64,000 bases of DNA from Marinilabilia salmonicolor (GCF_003003035.1 NZ_PVTS01000014.1:1-64000); one strand, 5' to 3'; shown: positions 43,515-56,971, counted from the first letter of the stretch. Made by a program: numbers and translations. Notes: generated from the letters alone by a model not told the origin.

Positions 43515-46500
43515 ATGAAAAAAATTCCTAAGAGAGGAATAGGGAACAGGTGTGCCCTTACTAAAACCTATCGTATTATGCGAATCACACTCTTCTTTTT
43601 ACTAGTCGGTGTTACCCAGTTGTTTGCAGAGGTATCTTACGCTCAGGTCAAAATGCTTACTATTGATCTCGAGAATGTAAAAGCCGAAACGGTTCTTGAT
43701 GAGATTGAAAATCAAAGTCAGTTTTATTTTCTGTATAATGAGAAATTTGTTGACATGGATTTTGACACTTCTGTGAAGTGTTCAAAAGAGAATATCTTTG
43801 AAGTTCTTGATGCTCTTTTTTATGGTCGGGATATTTCATATAAAGTAGTCGACAACCAGATTATTCTTTCAAAGAGAAAAGATTCTTCGGAAGATGTCCC
43901 GCAATCTGAGAAAATTATTACCGGAAGAGTGGTTGATGGTCAGGGGGAACCGATTCCCGGAGCAACCGTTTCTGTAAAAGGAACTACTCAGGGTACCATT
44001 ACTGATGTAGAAGGGAATTATTCGCTTAAAATTCCTGGTGATGCTGATGTTTTGTTGTTTTCTTTTGTTGGTATGGAATCCAGAGAAGTTGCCATAGGCG
44101 ATAAAAGCCAGATCGACGTTTCCCTGAGAGAAGACATGGTTGGCCTGGATGAGGTTGTTGTTGTCGGATACGGGACACAAAAGAAAGTCAACCTTACTGG
44201 TTCAGTGGCCAGTGTTGATAGCAAGTTGATGGAAAATCGTCCCATGAGTAATGTCTCCTCCGGTTTATCAGGTTTGCTTCCGGGAGTGTATGTGAACCAG
44301 GGAAGTGGTATGCCCGGAGGTGACGGAGGGACCATTCGGGTGCGTGGAGTAGGTACCTTAAACAATGCTGCCCCGATGGTTATTGTTGATGGGGTGGAAT
44401 CAAGTATGGATGAGCTTTCTTCCGAAGATATTGCTTCCATTTCTGTGTTGAAAGATGCTGCATCTGCTGCTATTTATGGTTCAAAAGCTGCCAACGGAGT
44501 TATCCTGATTACGACAAAAACCGGAAAAAGCGGGGAGCCAATGGTGCGATACTCTGGTGACTTCGGTTGGCAGGCTCCCACCGATTTGCCTGAATATCTG
44601 GGGTCTGCAGAATATGCTTCGTTGTACAATCAGGCCTTGCAGGTCGAAGGGAAAGATCCGCGGTTTACAGATGCAGATATTGAACTTTTCCGTAACGGGC
44701 AGGATCCTTACGGCCATCCAAATACCGATTGGCTCGATTTACTTTATGCCGGGTCAGGCTTTCAGACATCGCATAATGTATCTGTTTCCGGAGGTTCAGA
44801 AACATCTCAATATCGTTCTTCCGTTGATTATCAAAAGCAGGATGGTATTGTGGAACATACAGGAAAAGAACGATATAATGTCCGTACCAATTTGAAGAAT
44901 GATCCTTATGAATGGCTGACAACAAATGTCAATCTTTCTTATACCCGTCAGACCTTGACACAGCCTAATAATGCTTATGTTGGCGGAGGACTGGATCAGA
45001 TTATTCGTCAGGCGTACCGTATTGCTCCCTGGATTCCCTATAAAAATGAAGATGGTACATATGCTACCATATCTGATGGTAACCCCATTGCCTGGCTTGA
45101 TCAGGGGGAACAAATCCATACAAAACAGAATTATTTTCTGGGAGTAGGGTCACTTACTTTTAAAATTTTTGAGGGCTTTACGGTTAAAGGTACTGCTTCG
45201 TTGCGTACTTACAAGGAAGATAAAAGTTCTAAAAACAAAGAGATTCAGTATAATGAGTCTAAGTACCATGGACCCACATCTATAGAGCAATTACATGTAA
45301 ATACCGAACGAATTACAGGCGATGTAGTTGCCAATTATGACAAATCAGTTGGTGGACACAATTTTGCTTTAATGGCAGGATATCATGCCGAAGCATATGA
45401 TTATAAAAGGACACGTGCTTATCGGGAGAATTTTCCAAGTACCATGCTAGATGATCTTGACGGCGGCTCATCCAAAGGAATGGTTGGCGAAGGTTACACC
45501 CGGGAGCTGAACATGATTTCATGGTTTGGACGTGTAAACTATGATTATCAAAGCAAATATCTGTTTGAAGCTAATTTGCGGTACGATGCATCCTCCCGTT
45601 TCAGTGAAGATAACAGATGGGGAGCCTTCCCCTCTTTCTCGACGGGATGGCGGCTGTCGGAAGAAGATTTTATGGAAGACCTGGAATCAATAGATAATTT
45701 GAAGTTAAGAGCATCATGGGGAATGTTGGGAAATCAGGCTGCATTAAATTCCTATTACCCTACCGTTCCAACTTTGTCTTTGGGACTTGATTATCCTTTT
45801 AACAGCAGTATTACCTCCGGAGCAGCAATTGTTTCTGCTAAAAACCAAGATCTGGTGTGGGAGAAAACGACTTCATGGGGAATTGGAGCCGATCTTACTC
45901 TTTTTCACAAATTGAATTTTACTGTTGATTACTACGACAGGAAAACCACAGATATTATAATGGCAGTTCCTTCTCCCGAAACGTTTGCACTGTCCGGGTT
46001 TTATGATAACGTAGGAGAAATGTCCAATAAAGGGATTGAATTTACGTTTCAGTACAATGATAAATTCGGAGATGTAGGTTTTAACTTTGGAGGTAACTTC
46101 GCTTACAATAAAAATGAATTGTTAAAGCTTGCCGGACAGGATCAGATTATCAGTGGAAGAACCATACGGCGAATAGGAGAATCTGTAGATTCTTTTTACG
46201 GGTATAAAACCAACGGGCTTTATCAAACAGAAAGCGAAATTGATGACTGGGCAGAAAATACCTTATATAACAGAAGTGAGCTGAAACCCGGAGACCTCAG
46301 GTATGTTGATGTTACGGGAGATGATAAGGTTACCAGCGACGATCGTACCATTCTGGGAAATTCGACACCTGATTTTGTTTATGGTTTTAATGTGGGGGCA
46401 GATTATAAGAATTTTGATTTCCTCGCGATTTTCCAGGGAACTCTGGGTGGATATGGATATATGGATTTTGATGCTATTGGTACCGTAAACGGAGATGCAT

Positions 46501-46853
46501 CCAAGCCTTCGGCAATTTGGGCCGATAGCTGGACCTCTGACAGACCAAATACTTCAGTGCCTCGGGCCATCGCCAACTTATACGGACCGAGTATGCCCCA
46601 GAATCAAACAACCGAATACTGGCTTAGAAGTACCAATTATCTGAGACTTAAGAACCTGCAAATTGGATACAATATCCCTAAAAATGTTCTTTCAAGACTT
46701 GGTGTTTCAAAAGCACGCATATACTATAGCGGCCAGAATTTGTTTACGGTTACTGATTATCTGAAAGGATGGGATCCCGAAGCTCCTTCAGGAAGAGGAA
46801 GCGGTTATCCTGTTGTTATGGTAAATTCTTTCGGAGTTAATGTATCATTTTAA
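43515..46853 (+). CDS. SusC-like TonB-dependent receptor with STN signalling domain (PUL2)
   Basis: 1112 residues. A long basic leader and signal peptide (cut after SYAQ, about 44) precede an STN domain (about 50-118; LTIDLENVKAETVLDEIENQ, KVVDNQIILSKR), a carboxypeptidase-regulatory-like domain (about 135-210), the TonB box region (DEVVVVGYG), a plug (about 220-340; MVIVDGVESSMDEL, NGVILITTKTG) and a barrel ending VMVNSFGVNVSF. The STN domain marks it as a signal transducer that contacts the FecR protein, so transport and induction are coupled. The upstream TAGTTTCG is only a near match to a -7 box, consistent with an ECF-dependent promoter. Confidence 0.96.
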   Translation: MKKIPKRGIGNRCALTKTYRIMRITLFFLLVGVTQLFAEVSYAQVKMLTIDLENVKAETVLDEIENQSQFYFLYNEKFVDMDFDTSVKCSKENIFEVLDALFYGRDISYKVVDNQIILSKRKDSSEDVPQSEKIITGRVVDGQGEPIPGATVSVKGTTQGTITDVEGNYSLKIPGDADVLLFSFVGMESREVAIGDKSQIDVSLREDMVGLDEVVVVGYGTQKKVNLTGSVASVDSKLMENRPMSNVSSGLSGLLPGVYVNQGSGMPGGDGGTIRVRGVGTLNNAAPMVIVDGVESSMDELSSEDIASISVLKDAASAAIYGSKAANGVILITTKTGKSGEPMVRYSGDFGWQAPTDLPEYLGSAEYASLYNQALQVEGKDPRFTDADIELFRNGQDPYGHPNTDWLDLLYAGSGFQTSHNVSVSGGSETSQYRSSVDYQKQDGIVEHTGKERYNVRTNLKNDPYEWLTTNVNLSYTRQTLTQPNNAYVGGGLDQIIRQAYRIAPWIPYKNEDGTYATISDGNPIAWLDQGEQIHTKQNYFLGVGSLTFKIFEGFTVKGTASLRTYKEDKSSKNKEIQYNESKYHGPTSIEQLHVNTERITGDVVANYDKSVGGHNFALMAGYHAEAYDYKRTRAYRENFPSTMLDDLDGGSSKGMVGEGYTRELNMISWFGRVNYDYQSKYLFEANLRYDASSRFSEDNRWGAFPSFSTGWRLSEEDFMEDLESIDNLKLRASWGMLGNQAALNSYYPTVPTLSLGLDYPFNSSITSGAAIVSAKNQDLVWEKTTSWGIGADLTLFHKLNFTVDYYDRKTTDIIMAVPSPETFALSGFYDNVGEMSNKGIEFTFQYNDKFGDVGFNFGGNFAYNKNELLKLAGQDQIISGRTIRRIGESVDSFYGYKTNGLYQTESEIDDWAENTLYNRSELKPGDLRYVDVTGDDKVTSDDRTILGNSTPDFVYGFNVGADYKNFDFLAIFQGTLGGYGYMDFDAIGTVNGDASKPSAIWADSWTSDRPNTSVPRAIANLYGPSMPQNQTTEYWLRSTNYLRLKNLQIGYNIPKNVLSRLGVSKARIYYSGQNLFTVTDYLKGWDPEAPSGRGSGYPVVMVNSFGVNVSF

Positions 46854-46865
46854 AAGGAAAAAGAG

Positions 46866-48458
46866 ATGAGAAAATATATAATTATCTTAGTATTTGGGTT
46901 TTTAACTGCATCCTGTGGAGAATCTTTCCTGGATTTAGCACCAAAGGATGCCTTATCTCCTGCTACGTTTTGGAAGTCAGAAAGCGATCTTGAACTTGCC
47001 CTTACAGGTTGCTATTCCGGTTTTGAAAGTGGTGACTGGTTGATGTATCGTGAATGTGGTTCTGATAATGCATTCAACAATTTCCCCTGGGAAGGTTGGA
47101 CCAATATAGGGAATGGGACCTTGTCTGCTGCAGATCCCGGAAGTAGTTATTTTAGTTACACCACCATTTATCGTTGTAATGAACTAATTGCCAATGTAAG
47201 CACTATGGATCTGGAGGCATCAACCCTGGAGGTATATGAGGCTCAGGCTCGTTTTATCAGAGCGTATAAATATTACCAGCTTGTAATTAATTATGGTGAT
47301 GTGCCGCTTGTTACAGAGAATTTTGGTTCTCCCGAAGAAGCTAAAATCCCCAGGGATTCCAGAGAAAAGGTTTTGACGTTTATCCAGGATGAATTAAAAG
47401 ATATTATTGAAGTTCTGCCTGAAGCATATTCATCAGATGATTTTGGAAAAGCAACCAAAGGAGCTGCCCAGACCTTGTTGATGAGAATTCATCTTTATTA
47501 TGGAGAATACGAGAAAGCTTTGACAGTGGCCCAAAGCATTGAGGGGTATAGTCTGAATTCGACCTTTTCCGGTGTTTTTAGTCCTGATAATGAGCAAAAT
47601 GACGAAGCTATATTATCCGTTCAGCACACGCCGGATATGTATAGTATCGACTTTACACCTTACCTGCCCAATGGTTCCGGAGGTTGGTCATCAGTAGTTC
47701 CCACCCAATCGTTGGTTGATAGTTATGAGATGGCGAGTGGATTGACTATTCAGGAAGCTGAAGAGTTGGGGCAATATGATCCTCAAAACCCCTTTGTGAA
47801 CAGAGATCCCCGCTTGCGTGCTTCCATTATTTACCCGGGACAGGTATGGCAGGGAGATGTCTATAGTTCTGTGGAGGAGGGAGATGCAAATTATTATCAA
47901 ACCGCTGATAATGCATCCAAAACAGGATACAACTTCAGGAAATATTTAAATTATCTGGATGCTTTTCCGGATGAGCCTTACTGGAATTCAGGGTTGAATA
48001 TCATCGTTTTCCGTTATGCCGAAGTTTTACTTACCATTGCGGAAGCCAAAGTGGAGTTAGGGGAGATTGATGATGAATTATATGCTGCCTTGGATGCGGT
48101 TAGACTTCGCGCAGGAATGCCTGCTGTGGACAGGACCAGATATAATACTGTCGAAAACCTTAGAGCATTGGTGCGCAATGAGCGTCGTGTAGAATTTGCC
48201 ATGGAGGGATTGAGAAGAGATGATATTATCCGTTGGGAAATTGCAGAAGAGGTGATGAATGGACCATTGTATGGGACAAAACTGGGGGCTGTTCTGGATT
48301 CAGAACAGGATAATGGCGATTACAATGTACAATTGACTGGAGATCCCATATTTGTTGAAACCAGAAAATTTGAAGCACCGAAGCATTATCTGTTGCCGAT
48401 TCCCCAATCAGCTATCGATAAAAACCCCGAATTAAAGCCCAATAATCCAGGTTACTAA
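46866..48458 (+). CDS. SusD/RagB-like glycan-binding lipoprotein (PUL2)
   Basis: 530 residues with lipobox TASC (Cys17). SusD features: FLDLAPKDALSPATFWKSESD near the N-terminus, EAQARFIRAYKYYQLVINYGDVPL (helix pair), LRNERRVEFAMEGLRRDDIIRW-like RagB block (written as LVRNERRVEFAMEGLRR and DDIIRW), and the standard end LLPIPQSAIDKNPELKPNNPGY. It pairs with the STN-SusC 12 bp upstream. Its ligand is unknown; the enzymes downstream suggest a glycan with GalNAc and beta-galactose. Confidence 0.95.
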   Translation: MRKYIIILVFGFLTASCGESFLDLAPKDALSPATFWKSESDLELALTGCYSGFESGDWLMYRECGSDNAFNNFPWEGWTNIGNGTLSAADPGSSYFSYTTIYRCNELIANVSTMDLEASTLEVYEAQARFIRAYKYYQLVINYGDVPLVTENFGSPEEAKIPRDSREKVLTFIQDELKDIIEVLPEAYSSDDFGKATKGAAQTLLMRIHLYYGEYEKALTVAQSIEGYSLNSTFSGVFSPDNEQNDEAILSVQHTPDMYSIDFTPYLPNGSGGWSSVVPTQSLVDSYEMASGLTIQEAEELGQYDPQNPFVNRDPRLRASIIYPGQVWQGDVYSSVEEGDANYYQTADNASKTGYNFRKYLNYLDAFPDEPYWNSGLNIIVFRYAEVLLTIAEAKVELGEIDDELYAALDAVRLRAGMPAVDRTRYNTVENLRALVRNERRVEFAMEGLRRDDIIRWEIAEEVMNGPLYGTKLGAVLDSEQDNGDYNVQLTGDPIFVETRKFEAPKHYLLPIPQSAIDKNPELKPNNPGY

Positions 48459-48476
48459 TAGTTTGTTGATATAAGA

Positions 48477-48515
48477 GAGCTCGTGATCTTTATGAGTCTT
48501 CACGAGCTCTTTTCT
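48477..48515 (+). terminator. Terminator after SusD of PUL2
   Basis: GAGCTCGTGA pairs perfectly with TCACGAGCTC across 13 nt and is followed by TTTTCTTTT. It lies upstream of the true start of the GH109 gene, so the enzymes may be expressed at a lower level than susCD or from their own promoter. Confidence 0.88.
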
Positions 48516-48557
48516 TTTAATCATCTTATTGTTGAACGATATAAAAACAAAAGAAAA

Positions 48558-50042
48558 ATGACCAATCGCAGATCATTTCTAAAGAACATAGCAATAGGTT
48601 CAGGGGTTATTGCTGCATCTCCGGTAATCAATGCCTGCACACCGAAAGAACAAAGTGAGAAAGCACATATTAAAAGGGCTTCGGAGAGAAAGCCCAAAAT
48701 GCATTTTAACATGTGTGGTTACCGCGCTCCTAAGCTGGACACGGTACGCATTGGTTTTGTTGGAATTGGTGACAGAGGAATCGGTGCCGTAGAGCGAATG
48801 ACTCATATCGAGGGCGTTGAAATAACGGCTGTTTGTGATACGCGACAGGCTGCGATGGATGGAGCTCAGGCCAAGCTTGTGAAAGCGGGGTTGCCCAAAG
48901 CTAAAGAATTTACCGGAAGTGATACTGCTTTTAAAGAGTTGTGCGATAGTAATATTGTTGATCTTGTATATATTGCAACTCCCTGGGAATGGCATGTTCC
49001 GGTAGCCATTGCTGCCATGAAAGGGGATAAACATACTGCCGTTGAAGTGTCCACAGCTAAAACCATGGATGAGTGCTGGGAAATGGTTGAAGTTTCCGAG
49101 CAAACCAGAAAGCATTGCGTTATTCTTGAAAATTGTTGTTATGATTTTTTTGAATTACTGACATTAAACATGGTGCGTCAGGGCGTATTTGGAGATTTGA
49201 TTCATGGGGAAGGTGCTTACATTCATGATTTGGATTATTGGCATTTTAATAAGCCTCAGGATAATAAGCCCGGAGGCGATGGAGCTTATGACAAGTTGTG
49301 GCGCCTGCACGAAAATACACGGATGGCTAATGTTTATCCAACTCATGGTTTAGGCCCTATTTGTCAGGCCATGGACATTAATCGCGGTGATCGGATGGAT
49401 TATCTGACTGCAATGATGTCGGATGATTTTACCCTGGCCAATCGCATTAAAGAATTGGCTCCCGATCGCCCCGACTTACGACAATTTGTTGGTAAAGAAA
49501 TGCGGGGTAATATGGACATGCAGATGATTCGCACCGTGAAAGGACGTACCATCATGATTCAGCATGATATCAGTTCGCCACGTCCATATTCTCGTATTCA
49601 TATGTTGAGCGGAACAAAATGTTTTGCCCAAAAATGGCCGCTTCAGCACATTGCCTTTGGACATAATGTGGCCGACGAAGCAAAAATGAAAGAACTACAG
49701 GAAAAATATACTCCTGAAATAGTCAGACGTGTGGGTGAAATGGCTAAAAAAGTAGGTGGCCATGGTGGAATGGATTTTATTATGGATTGGCGCCTGATCG
49801 ATTGTCTCCGAAATGGCTTGCCGGTGGATATGGATGTTTATGATGCTGCTGCCTGGAGTTGTATTACTCCTTTGAGTGAGTGGTCTATTCTTAATGGTTC
49901 TAAACCCATCGATATTCCTGATTTTACAAGAGGAGCGTGGAAGACCAATAAACCGATTGACCTTTCAATGAAAGAAGGAGGCAATACCCGGGTTCGAAAT
50001 GTTGTTTCGGCGGATTCCAAGAGCCAGTTAAATGTGCATTAG
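48558..50042 (+). CDS. GH109-type NAD-dependent glycosidase (probable alpha-N-acetylgalactosaminidase)
   Basis: 494 residues from ATG 48558, chosen because a terminator precedes it and the N-terminus NRRSFLKNIAIGSGVIAAS then reads as a Tat-like/lipoprotein signal. An in-frame ATG at 48483 would translate the terminator. The Gfo/Idh/MocA Rossmann motif is GFVGIGDRGIG. The signatures ATPWEWHVPVA, ENCCYDFFELLTLNMVRQG and THGLGPICQAMDINRGD are those of GH109, a family that removes terminal alpha-GalNAc by an NAD-assisted oxidation-elimination mechanism. Tat export would fit a protein folded with NAD. GH109 also contains few characterised specificities, so the substrate is probable, not certain. 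Confidence 0.88.
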   Translation: MTNRRSFLKNIAIGSGVIAASPVINACTPKEQSEKAHIKRASERKPKMHFNMCGYRAPKLDTVRIGFVGIGDRGIGAVERMTHIEGVEITAVCDTRQAAMDGAQAKLVKAGLPKAKEFTGSDTAFKELCDSNIVDLVYIATPWEWHVPVAIAAMKGDKHTAVEVSTAKTMDECWEMVEVSEQTRKHCVILENCCYDFFELLTLNMVRQGVFGDLIHGEGAYIHDLDYWHFNKPQDNKPGGDGAYDKLWRLHENTRMANVYPTHGLGPICQAMDINRGDRMDYLTAMMSDDFTLANRIKELAPDRPDLRQFVGKEMRGNMDMQMIRTVKGRTIMIQHDISSPRPYSRIHMLSGTKCFAQKWPLQHIAFGHNVADEAKMKELQEKYTPEIVRRVGEMAKKVGGHGGMDFIMDWRLIDCLRNGLPVDMDVYDAAAWSCITPLSEWSILNGSKPIDIPDFTRGAWKTNKPIDLSMKEGGNTRVRNVVSADSKSQLNVH

Positions 50043-50134
50043 CCTGGTTTCTTGACTTTGTCAATCTTTGATTCATGAATAATCGTTATTGATGATTGGG
50101 GAATAGATCAGGTTAGATTGTTGTTGAAAATTAA

Positions 50135-53404
<3,270 letters not shown>

Positions 53405-53441
53405 TGAAGGTAAATTATAACATAACCTATTAATATGTATT

Positions 53442-53482
53442 TTCCATGGCCATAAATCTTTTTCTTATGGCCATGGAAGTTT
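53442..53482 (+). terminator. Terminator after the GH2 gene
   Basis: TTCCATGGCCATAA pairs perfectly with TTATGGCCATGGAA across a 9-nt loop, followed by GTTTTAATAT. Confidence 0.85.
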
Positions 53483-53806
53483 TAATATAAGAATATGGGT
53501 AGATGATTGGAAAGCTTGCATTTTTTAATTTTCCATGAATGCATAGGAGTAAAGGATGGATACCTGCCTGAGGGGAGCGGTTTTTTTACTTCTTTGGAGA
53601 AAAAAACCAATCGATGTACTGAATTTTGGAAAAGTTTTAATTCCCAATAGTCCGTTAAGCTTTTTCAAAGCTCTGGAAATTAAATCTTTAAGCTTAAATA
53701 AATATTTTAGTAAAATCAAGAATGTCAATATTTTACGATTTTCTCTAATCTCTAACTTCTAAAATCTAACGATCTATTGAATTCGTATTACCAAATTATA
53801 ATCGCT
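53483..53806 (+). other. Intergenic region before the sugar kinase
   Basis: About 320 bp, A/T-rich. Short open frames on both strands here lack coding character. No clear -7 box or palindrome was seen. Confidence 0.4.
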
Positions 53807-54892
53807 ATGACACCAGAACAAATAACCAACCAGTTTTCTATAGATGGTACGGTTGCTACCATCAAACCATTTGGCAATGGTCTTATCAATACAACCTATA
53901 AAGTTCGGACAAGTGAGAGTGATGCCCCAAACTATCTTTTGCAAATTATCAATCATCATATTTTTCAAAATGTTCCTGAACTGACCCGCAATATAGAGCG
54001 GGTTACCAGTCACATTCGGGAAAAACTTGAAGCGCAGGGTGCCGGTGATATTGACCGACGCGTTTTAACTCCTGTTAAGACCAATGATGGCGAGGGGTTC
54101 TATAAAGATGATGAGGGCAATTACTGGCGTATGTTTCTTTTTATTGAAGGAGCCCATTCTTACGACCAACTTACCAATGTCAAACAGGCTGAGGCGGGAG
54201 GTAGAGCCTTTGGCCAATTTCAAAAGCTGGTTTCTGACTTGCCGGGAGACCCTCTTTACCCTGTTATTCCCGGATTTCATGACACCGAGATGCGCATAAA
54301 AAATTTTAAAGAGCGTGTGAATGAAAATCCGGTTGGAAGATTGGAGGAAGTTCAACAAGACGTGAATTTCTTACTTGAACGGTCAGACGAATACAAGAAA
54401 ATAATTCAGATGGGTCGTGAAGGGAAAATTCCGCAACGCATTGTTCATCAGGATACAAAGTTTAATAATGTGCTGCTGGATGAAAATGATGAGGTTCTTT
54501 GCGTGATTGACCTGGATACAGTAATGCCCGGTTATGTTTGTTATGACATAGGTGATGCCATTCGTAATGGTGCCAATACGGGCAAGGAGGATGATCCCAA
54601 TCTGGACAATGTGGGGATTGATATGGAGCTTTTCGAAGGTTTTATTAAAGGTTTTCTTCAGGAGACTCGGGATATTTTATCTGCTGAGGAGAAAGCAACC
54701 CTGGCCTTTGGAGCAAAACTGCTAACTTATGAGCAGACAGTACGGTTTCTGGATGATTACCTGAATGGCGATAAATATTATAAGATTGAATATGCGAATC
54801 ATAACCTGGTCAGAGCCAGAGCTCAAATGAAGCTTCTGCAAACAATGGAGGAGAACTGGAATGCTATGCAGCGTATTGTAGAGGAACAATGA
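53807..54892 (+). CDS. NahK-like N-acetylhexosamine kinase (APH family)
   Basis: 361 residues from ATG 53807; an in-frame TTG 30 bp upstream is less likely. It has the aminoglycoside/choline-kinase fold: a glycine-rich N lobe (FGNGLINTTYKV, 25-36), catalytic-loop Asp216 in HQDTKFNNVLLD and the metal Asp in CVIDLDTVMPGYVCYDIGDAIR. The last motif closely follows that of N-acetylhexosamine 1-kinase, which phosphorylates GlcNAc/GalNAc at C1 in the lacto-N-biose/galacto-N-biose pathway. Next to GH109 and a beta-galactosidase it completes a plausible route for liberated GalNAc. No phosphorylase or uridylyltransferase partner is nearby. Confidence 0.82.
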   Translation: MTPEQITNQFSIDGTVATIKPFGNGLINTTYKVRTSESDAPNYLLQIINHHIFQNVPELTRNIERVTSHIREKLEAQGAGDIDRRVLTPVKTNDGEGFYKDDEGNYWRMFLFIEGAHSYDQLTNVKQAEAGGRAFGQFQKLVSDLPGDPLYPVIPGFHDTEMRIKNFKERVNENPVGRLEEVQQDVNFLLERSDEYKKIIQMGREGKIPQRIVHQDTKFNNVLLDENDEVLCVIDLDTVMPGYVCYDIGDAIRNGANTGKEDDPNLDNVGIDMELFEGFIKGFLQETRDILSAEEKATLAFGAKLLTYEQTVRFLDDYLNGDKYYKIEYANHNLVRARAQMKLLQTMEENWNAMQRIVEEQ

Positions 54893-54935
54893 TTCAGCCC
54901 GGCTGAGATTGATTTATATACCTTAGAAACGTAAG

Positions 54936-54970
54936 AAAAGCCTCTTCGGATTATCCGGGGAGGTTTTTTT
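54936..54970 (+). terminator. Terminator after the sugar kinase
   Basis: AAAAGCCTC...GGGAGGTTTTTTT hairpin, differing from the one at 41052-41090 at only a few positions over about 40 bases. Confidence 0.88.
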
Positions 54971-55017
54971 ATCCAATTGTCCGAATTGTTATTTGAAGTG
55001 CATTTCTTTTTTAGTAT

Positions 55018-55146
55018 TTTGAGGAAACCTCAAATATTGTTATACAGCAGGATGTAAAAGCATTGAAGGATAGTGTTTTTCAGAATACCCTGATCCATGA
55101 AATGGTTTATGATGGTTGTATGCCATTAATTGTTGTTCCGAAATAA
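55018..55146 (+). pseudogene. Possible C-terminal remnant of a universal stress protein
   Basis: An open frame without a start codon encodes DVKALKDSVFQNTLIHEMVY followed by a hydrophobic end (PLIVVPK) and TAA at 55144-55146. The ending resembles the last strand of UspA-type proteins, where a hydrophobic P-L-x-V-x-P motif is usual. No N-terminal domain is found upstream, and a terminator lies only 50 bp before it. If real, it is a gene fragment. The remaining sequence to the antiporter (55147-55296) has no assignable feature. Confidence 0.3.
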
Positions 55147-55296
55147 AACAATCAAAAAAGAACAAAAATTCTGTGAGGAGTTTAACAAAAAGTTTATTTT
55201 ACGGTTAATTTAGCAGAGGCCTGCCAAGCTCTTCCCGGGGGAATAAAGGGTCTCCATTTATATGTAGTTAATAACCAGGACGGAAAGGGAACTCAG

Positions 55297-56766
55297 ATGC
55301 TTTTGACAATAGAGAATATACTGCTAATAGGGTCTTTGATGCTTTTTGTGAGCATTATTGCCGGAAAAACCTCCTACCGGTTTGGCATCCCTACACTGTT
55401 GCTTTTCCTGGCCATCGGGATGCTTGCCGGTTCCGACGGGATTGGTCGGATTCATTTCGACAATCCTCAAATTGCTCAGTTTATTGGCGTTGTTTCTCTT
55501 AACTTCATATTGTTTTCGGGAGGGTTGGACACCAACTGGAAGTCGGTAAAACCCATATTAGGGCAGGGAATTGCTCTGTCCACGTTGGGGGTGTTGCTGA
55601 CAGCGTTGTTGTTGGGGACATTTGTTTGGTTCCTGACCGATTTTTCCATTTATGAGAGTCTTTTGCTTGGTTCCATTGTTTCTTCGACCGATGCAGCTGC
55701 TGTATTTTCTATTTTACGATCCAAAAGCCTGGCCCTTAAAGCTAAGTTGCGTCCCACCCTGGAGCTTGAAAGCGGAAGTAACGATCCAATGGCATATGTT
55801 CTGACCATTGCCTTTTTGTCCCTGGTGGTAAATCAGGATAAAAGTCTGATTTCCATAATCCCCATGTTTTTTCAGCAAATGATACTGGGTGCTATCGCCG
55901 GTTTTTTGTTTGGCCGGATAAGCAAGTTTGTGATCAATAAGATCAAGCTTGTTTTTGAAGGATTATATCCGGTGCTGATGATTGCTTTGATGTTTATTAC
56001 CTTCTCCACCACTGATGCCTTGGGAGGTAACGGGTTTTTAGCTATTTATATCAGTGCTGTTTATTTGGGCAATCAGGATCTTATACATAAAAAAACCATA
56101 ATGAAGATGTATGATGGCTTGGCCTGGTTGATGCAAATAATACTCTTCCTGACATTAGGATTGCTTGTCTATCCATCCCATGTTTTTCCAGTGATGGGGA
56201 TCGGATTGCTGGTTTCTCTTTTTTTAATTATTGTTGCTCGTCCTGTAAGTGTGTTCATCAGCCTGATGTTTTTTAAAATGAAGATCCGAAGACGCTTATA
56301 TATCTCGTGGGTAGGATTCAGAGGAGCTGTACCTATTGTTTTTGCTACCTATCCACTGCTTGCAGGTATCGATCAGGCTGAAATGATTTTTAATATCGTA
56401 TTTTTTATTTCTGTTACCTCTGTGATGATTCAGGGCACTACCCTGACGGTGGTTGCCAAATGGTTGGGTGTCGCCCTGCCCGAACGGGTAAAGCCCATCT
56501 CCGAAACAGAAAAATTTATTTCAGAAATACCAAAATCGGCCATGAAAGAAATTTCCGTGGCGCCTGCCTGTTATGCTGTTGACCGGCGTATTGTGGATTT
56601 GGGCTTCCCTAAAAGCACTATTATTGCTATGATAAAACGGGGAGGCAGGTATATCACTCCGAGTGGCTCAACGGTTATCGAACCAAATGATACGTTATTG
56701 ATCTTGTCGGATGACGAAAAGAGCCTGAGAAATATTCAGGATTATCTGACAAAACCCGGGAAGTAA
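55297..56766 (+). CDS. Potassium/proton antiporter, CPA1 family (NhaP2/CvrA-like)
   Basis: 489 residues. About 12 membrane helices (1-390) with the CPA1 signature ASTDAAAVF-like motif (here SSTDAAAVFSILRSK), the helix segment ELESGSNDPMAYV with the essential acidic pair, and SWVGFRGAVPIVFATYP. A C-terminal RCK_C/TrkA-C regulatory domain (about 405-485; APACYAVDRRIVDLGFP, GRYITPSGSTVIEPNDTLLI) binds a ligand that gates transport. The architecture is that of cell-volume-regulation K+/H+ antiporters. It is not part of PUL2. Confidence 0.93.
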   Translation: MLLTIENILLIGSLMLFVSIIAGKTSYRFGIPTLLLFLAIGMLAGSDGIGRIHFDNPQIAQFIGVVSLNFILFSGGLDTNWKSVKPILGQGIALSTLGVLLTALLLGTFVWFLTDFSIYESLLLGSIVSSTDAAAVFSILRSKSLALKAKLRPTLELESGSNDPMAYVLTIAFLSLVVNQDKSLISIIPMFFQQMILGAIAGFLFGRISKFVINKIKLVFEGLYPVLMIALMFITFSTTDALGGNGFLAIYISAVYLGNQDLIHKKTIMKMYDGLAWLMQIILFLTLGLLVYPSHVFPVMGIGLLVSLFLIIVARPVSVFISLMFFKMKIRRRLYISWVGFRGAVPIVFATYPLLAGIDQAEMIFNIVFFISVTSVMIQGTTLTVVAKWLGVALPERVKPISETEKFISEIPKSAMKEISVAPACYAVDRRIVDLGFPKSTIIAMIKRGGRYITPSGSTVIEPNDTLLILSDDEKSLRNIQDYLTKPGK

Positions 56767-56827
56767 GTGATTTCTTAACAAAAGATTGCTTTGCCAACAA
56801 TGACGCACTTTATTTTAATGGAATGGG

Positions 56828-56872
56828 ATTGGCAGATTGCAGGACCGTTGAGCCGTTCTGCAATCCGCCAAT
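56828..56872. terminator. Hairpin between convergent antiporter and GH95 genes
   Basis: ATTGGC-A-GATTGCAG pairs with CTGCAATC-C-GCCAAT, a 15-bp stem with one mismatch and a 15-nt loop. No T-run follows on the plus strand, so it may be a processing or Rho-assisted end rather than a classical terminator. Confidence 0.5.
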
Positions 56873-56971
56873 CTTCACTCTCTCATTCGGAGATTCGGTT
56901 GTTGCGGGGGCTATGCACGAAGAAACCTCAAATGACAGAAATGTATCCTTAAATTATTGCTTTTTTCTCTT

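Noticed and set aside
48483-48557. Upstream in-frame ATG for the GH109 gene
   Set aside because: The extension would translate a perfect terminator hairpin (48477-48515).
53525-53762. Overlapping 67-68-codon frames on both strands before the kinase gene
   Set aside because: Mutually exclusive, A/T-rich, no domain or start signal.
55147-55296. Possible N-terminal extension of the antiporter
   Set aside because: The frame is open for about 40 codons upstream, but no start codon lies in it and the ATG at 55297 begins directly before the first membrane helix, as usual for the family.
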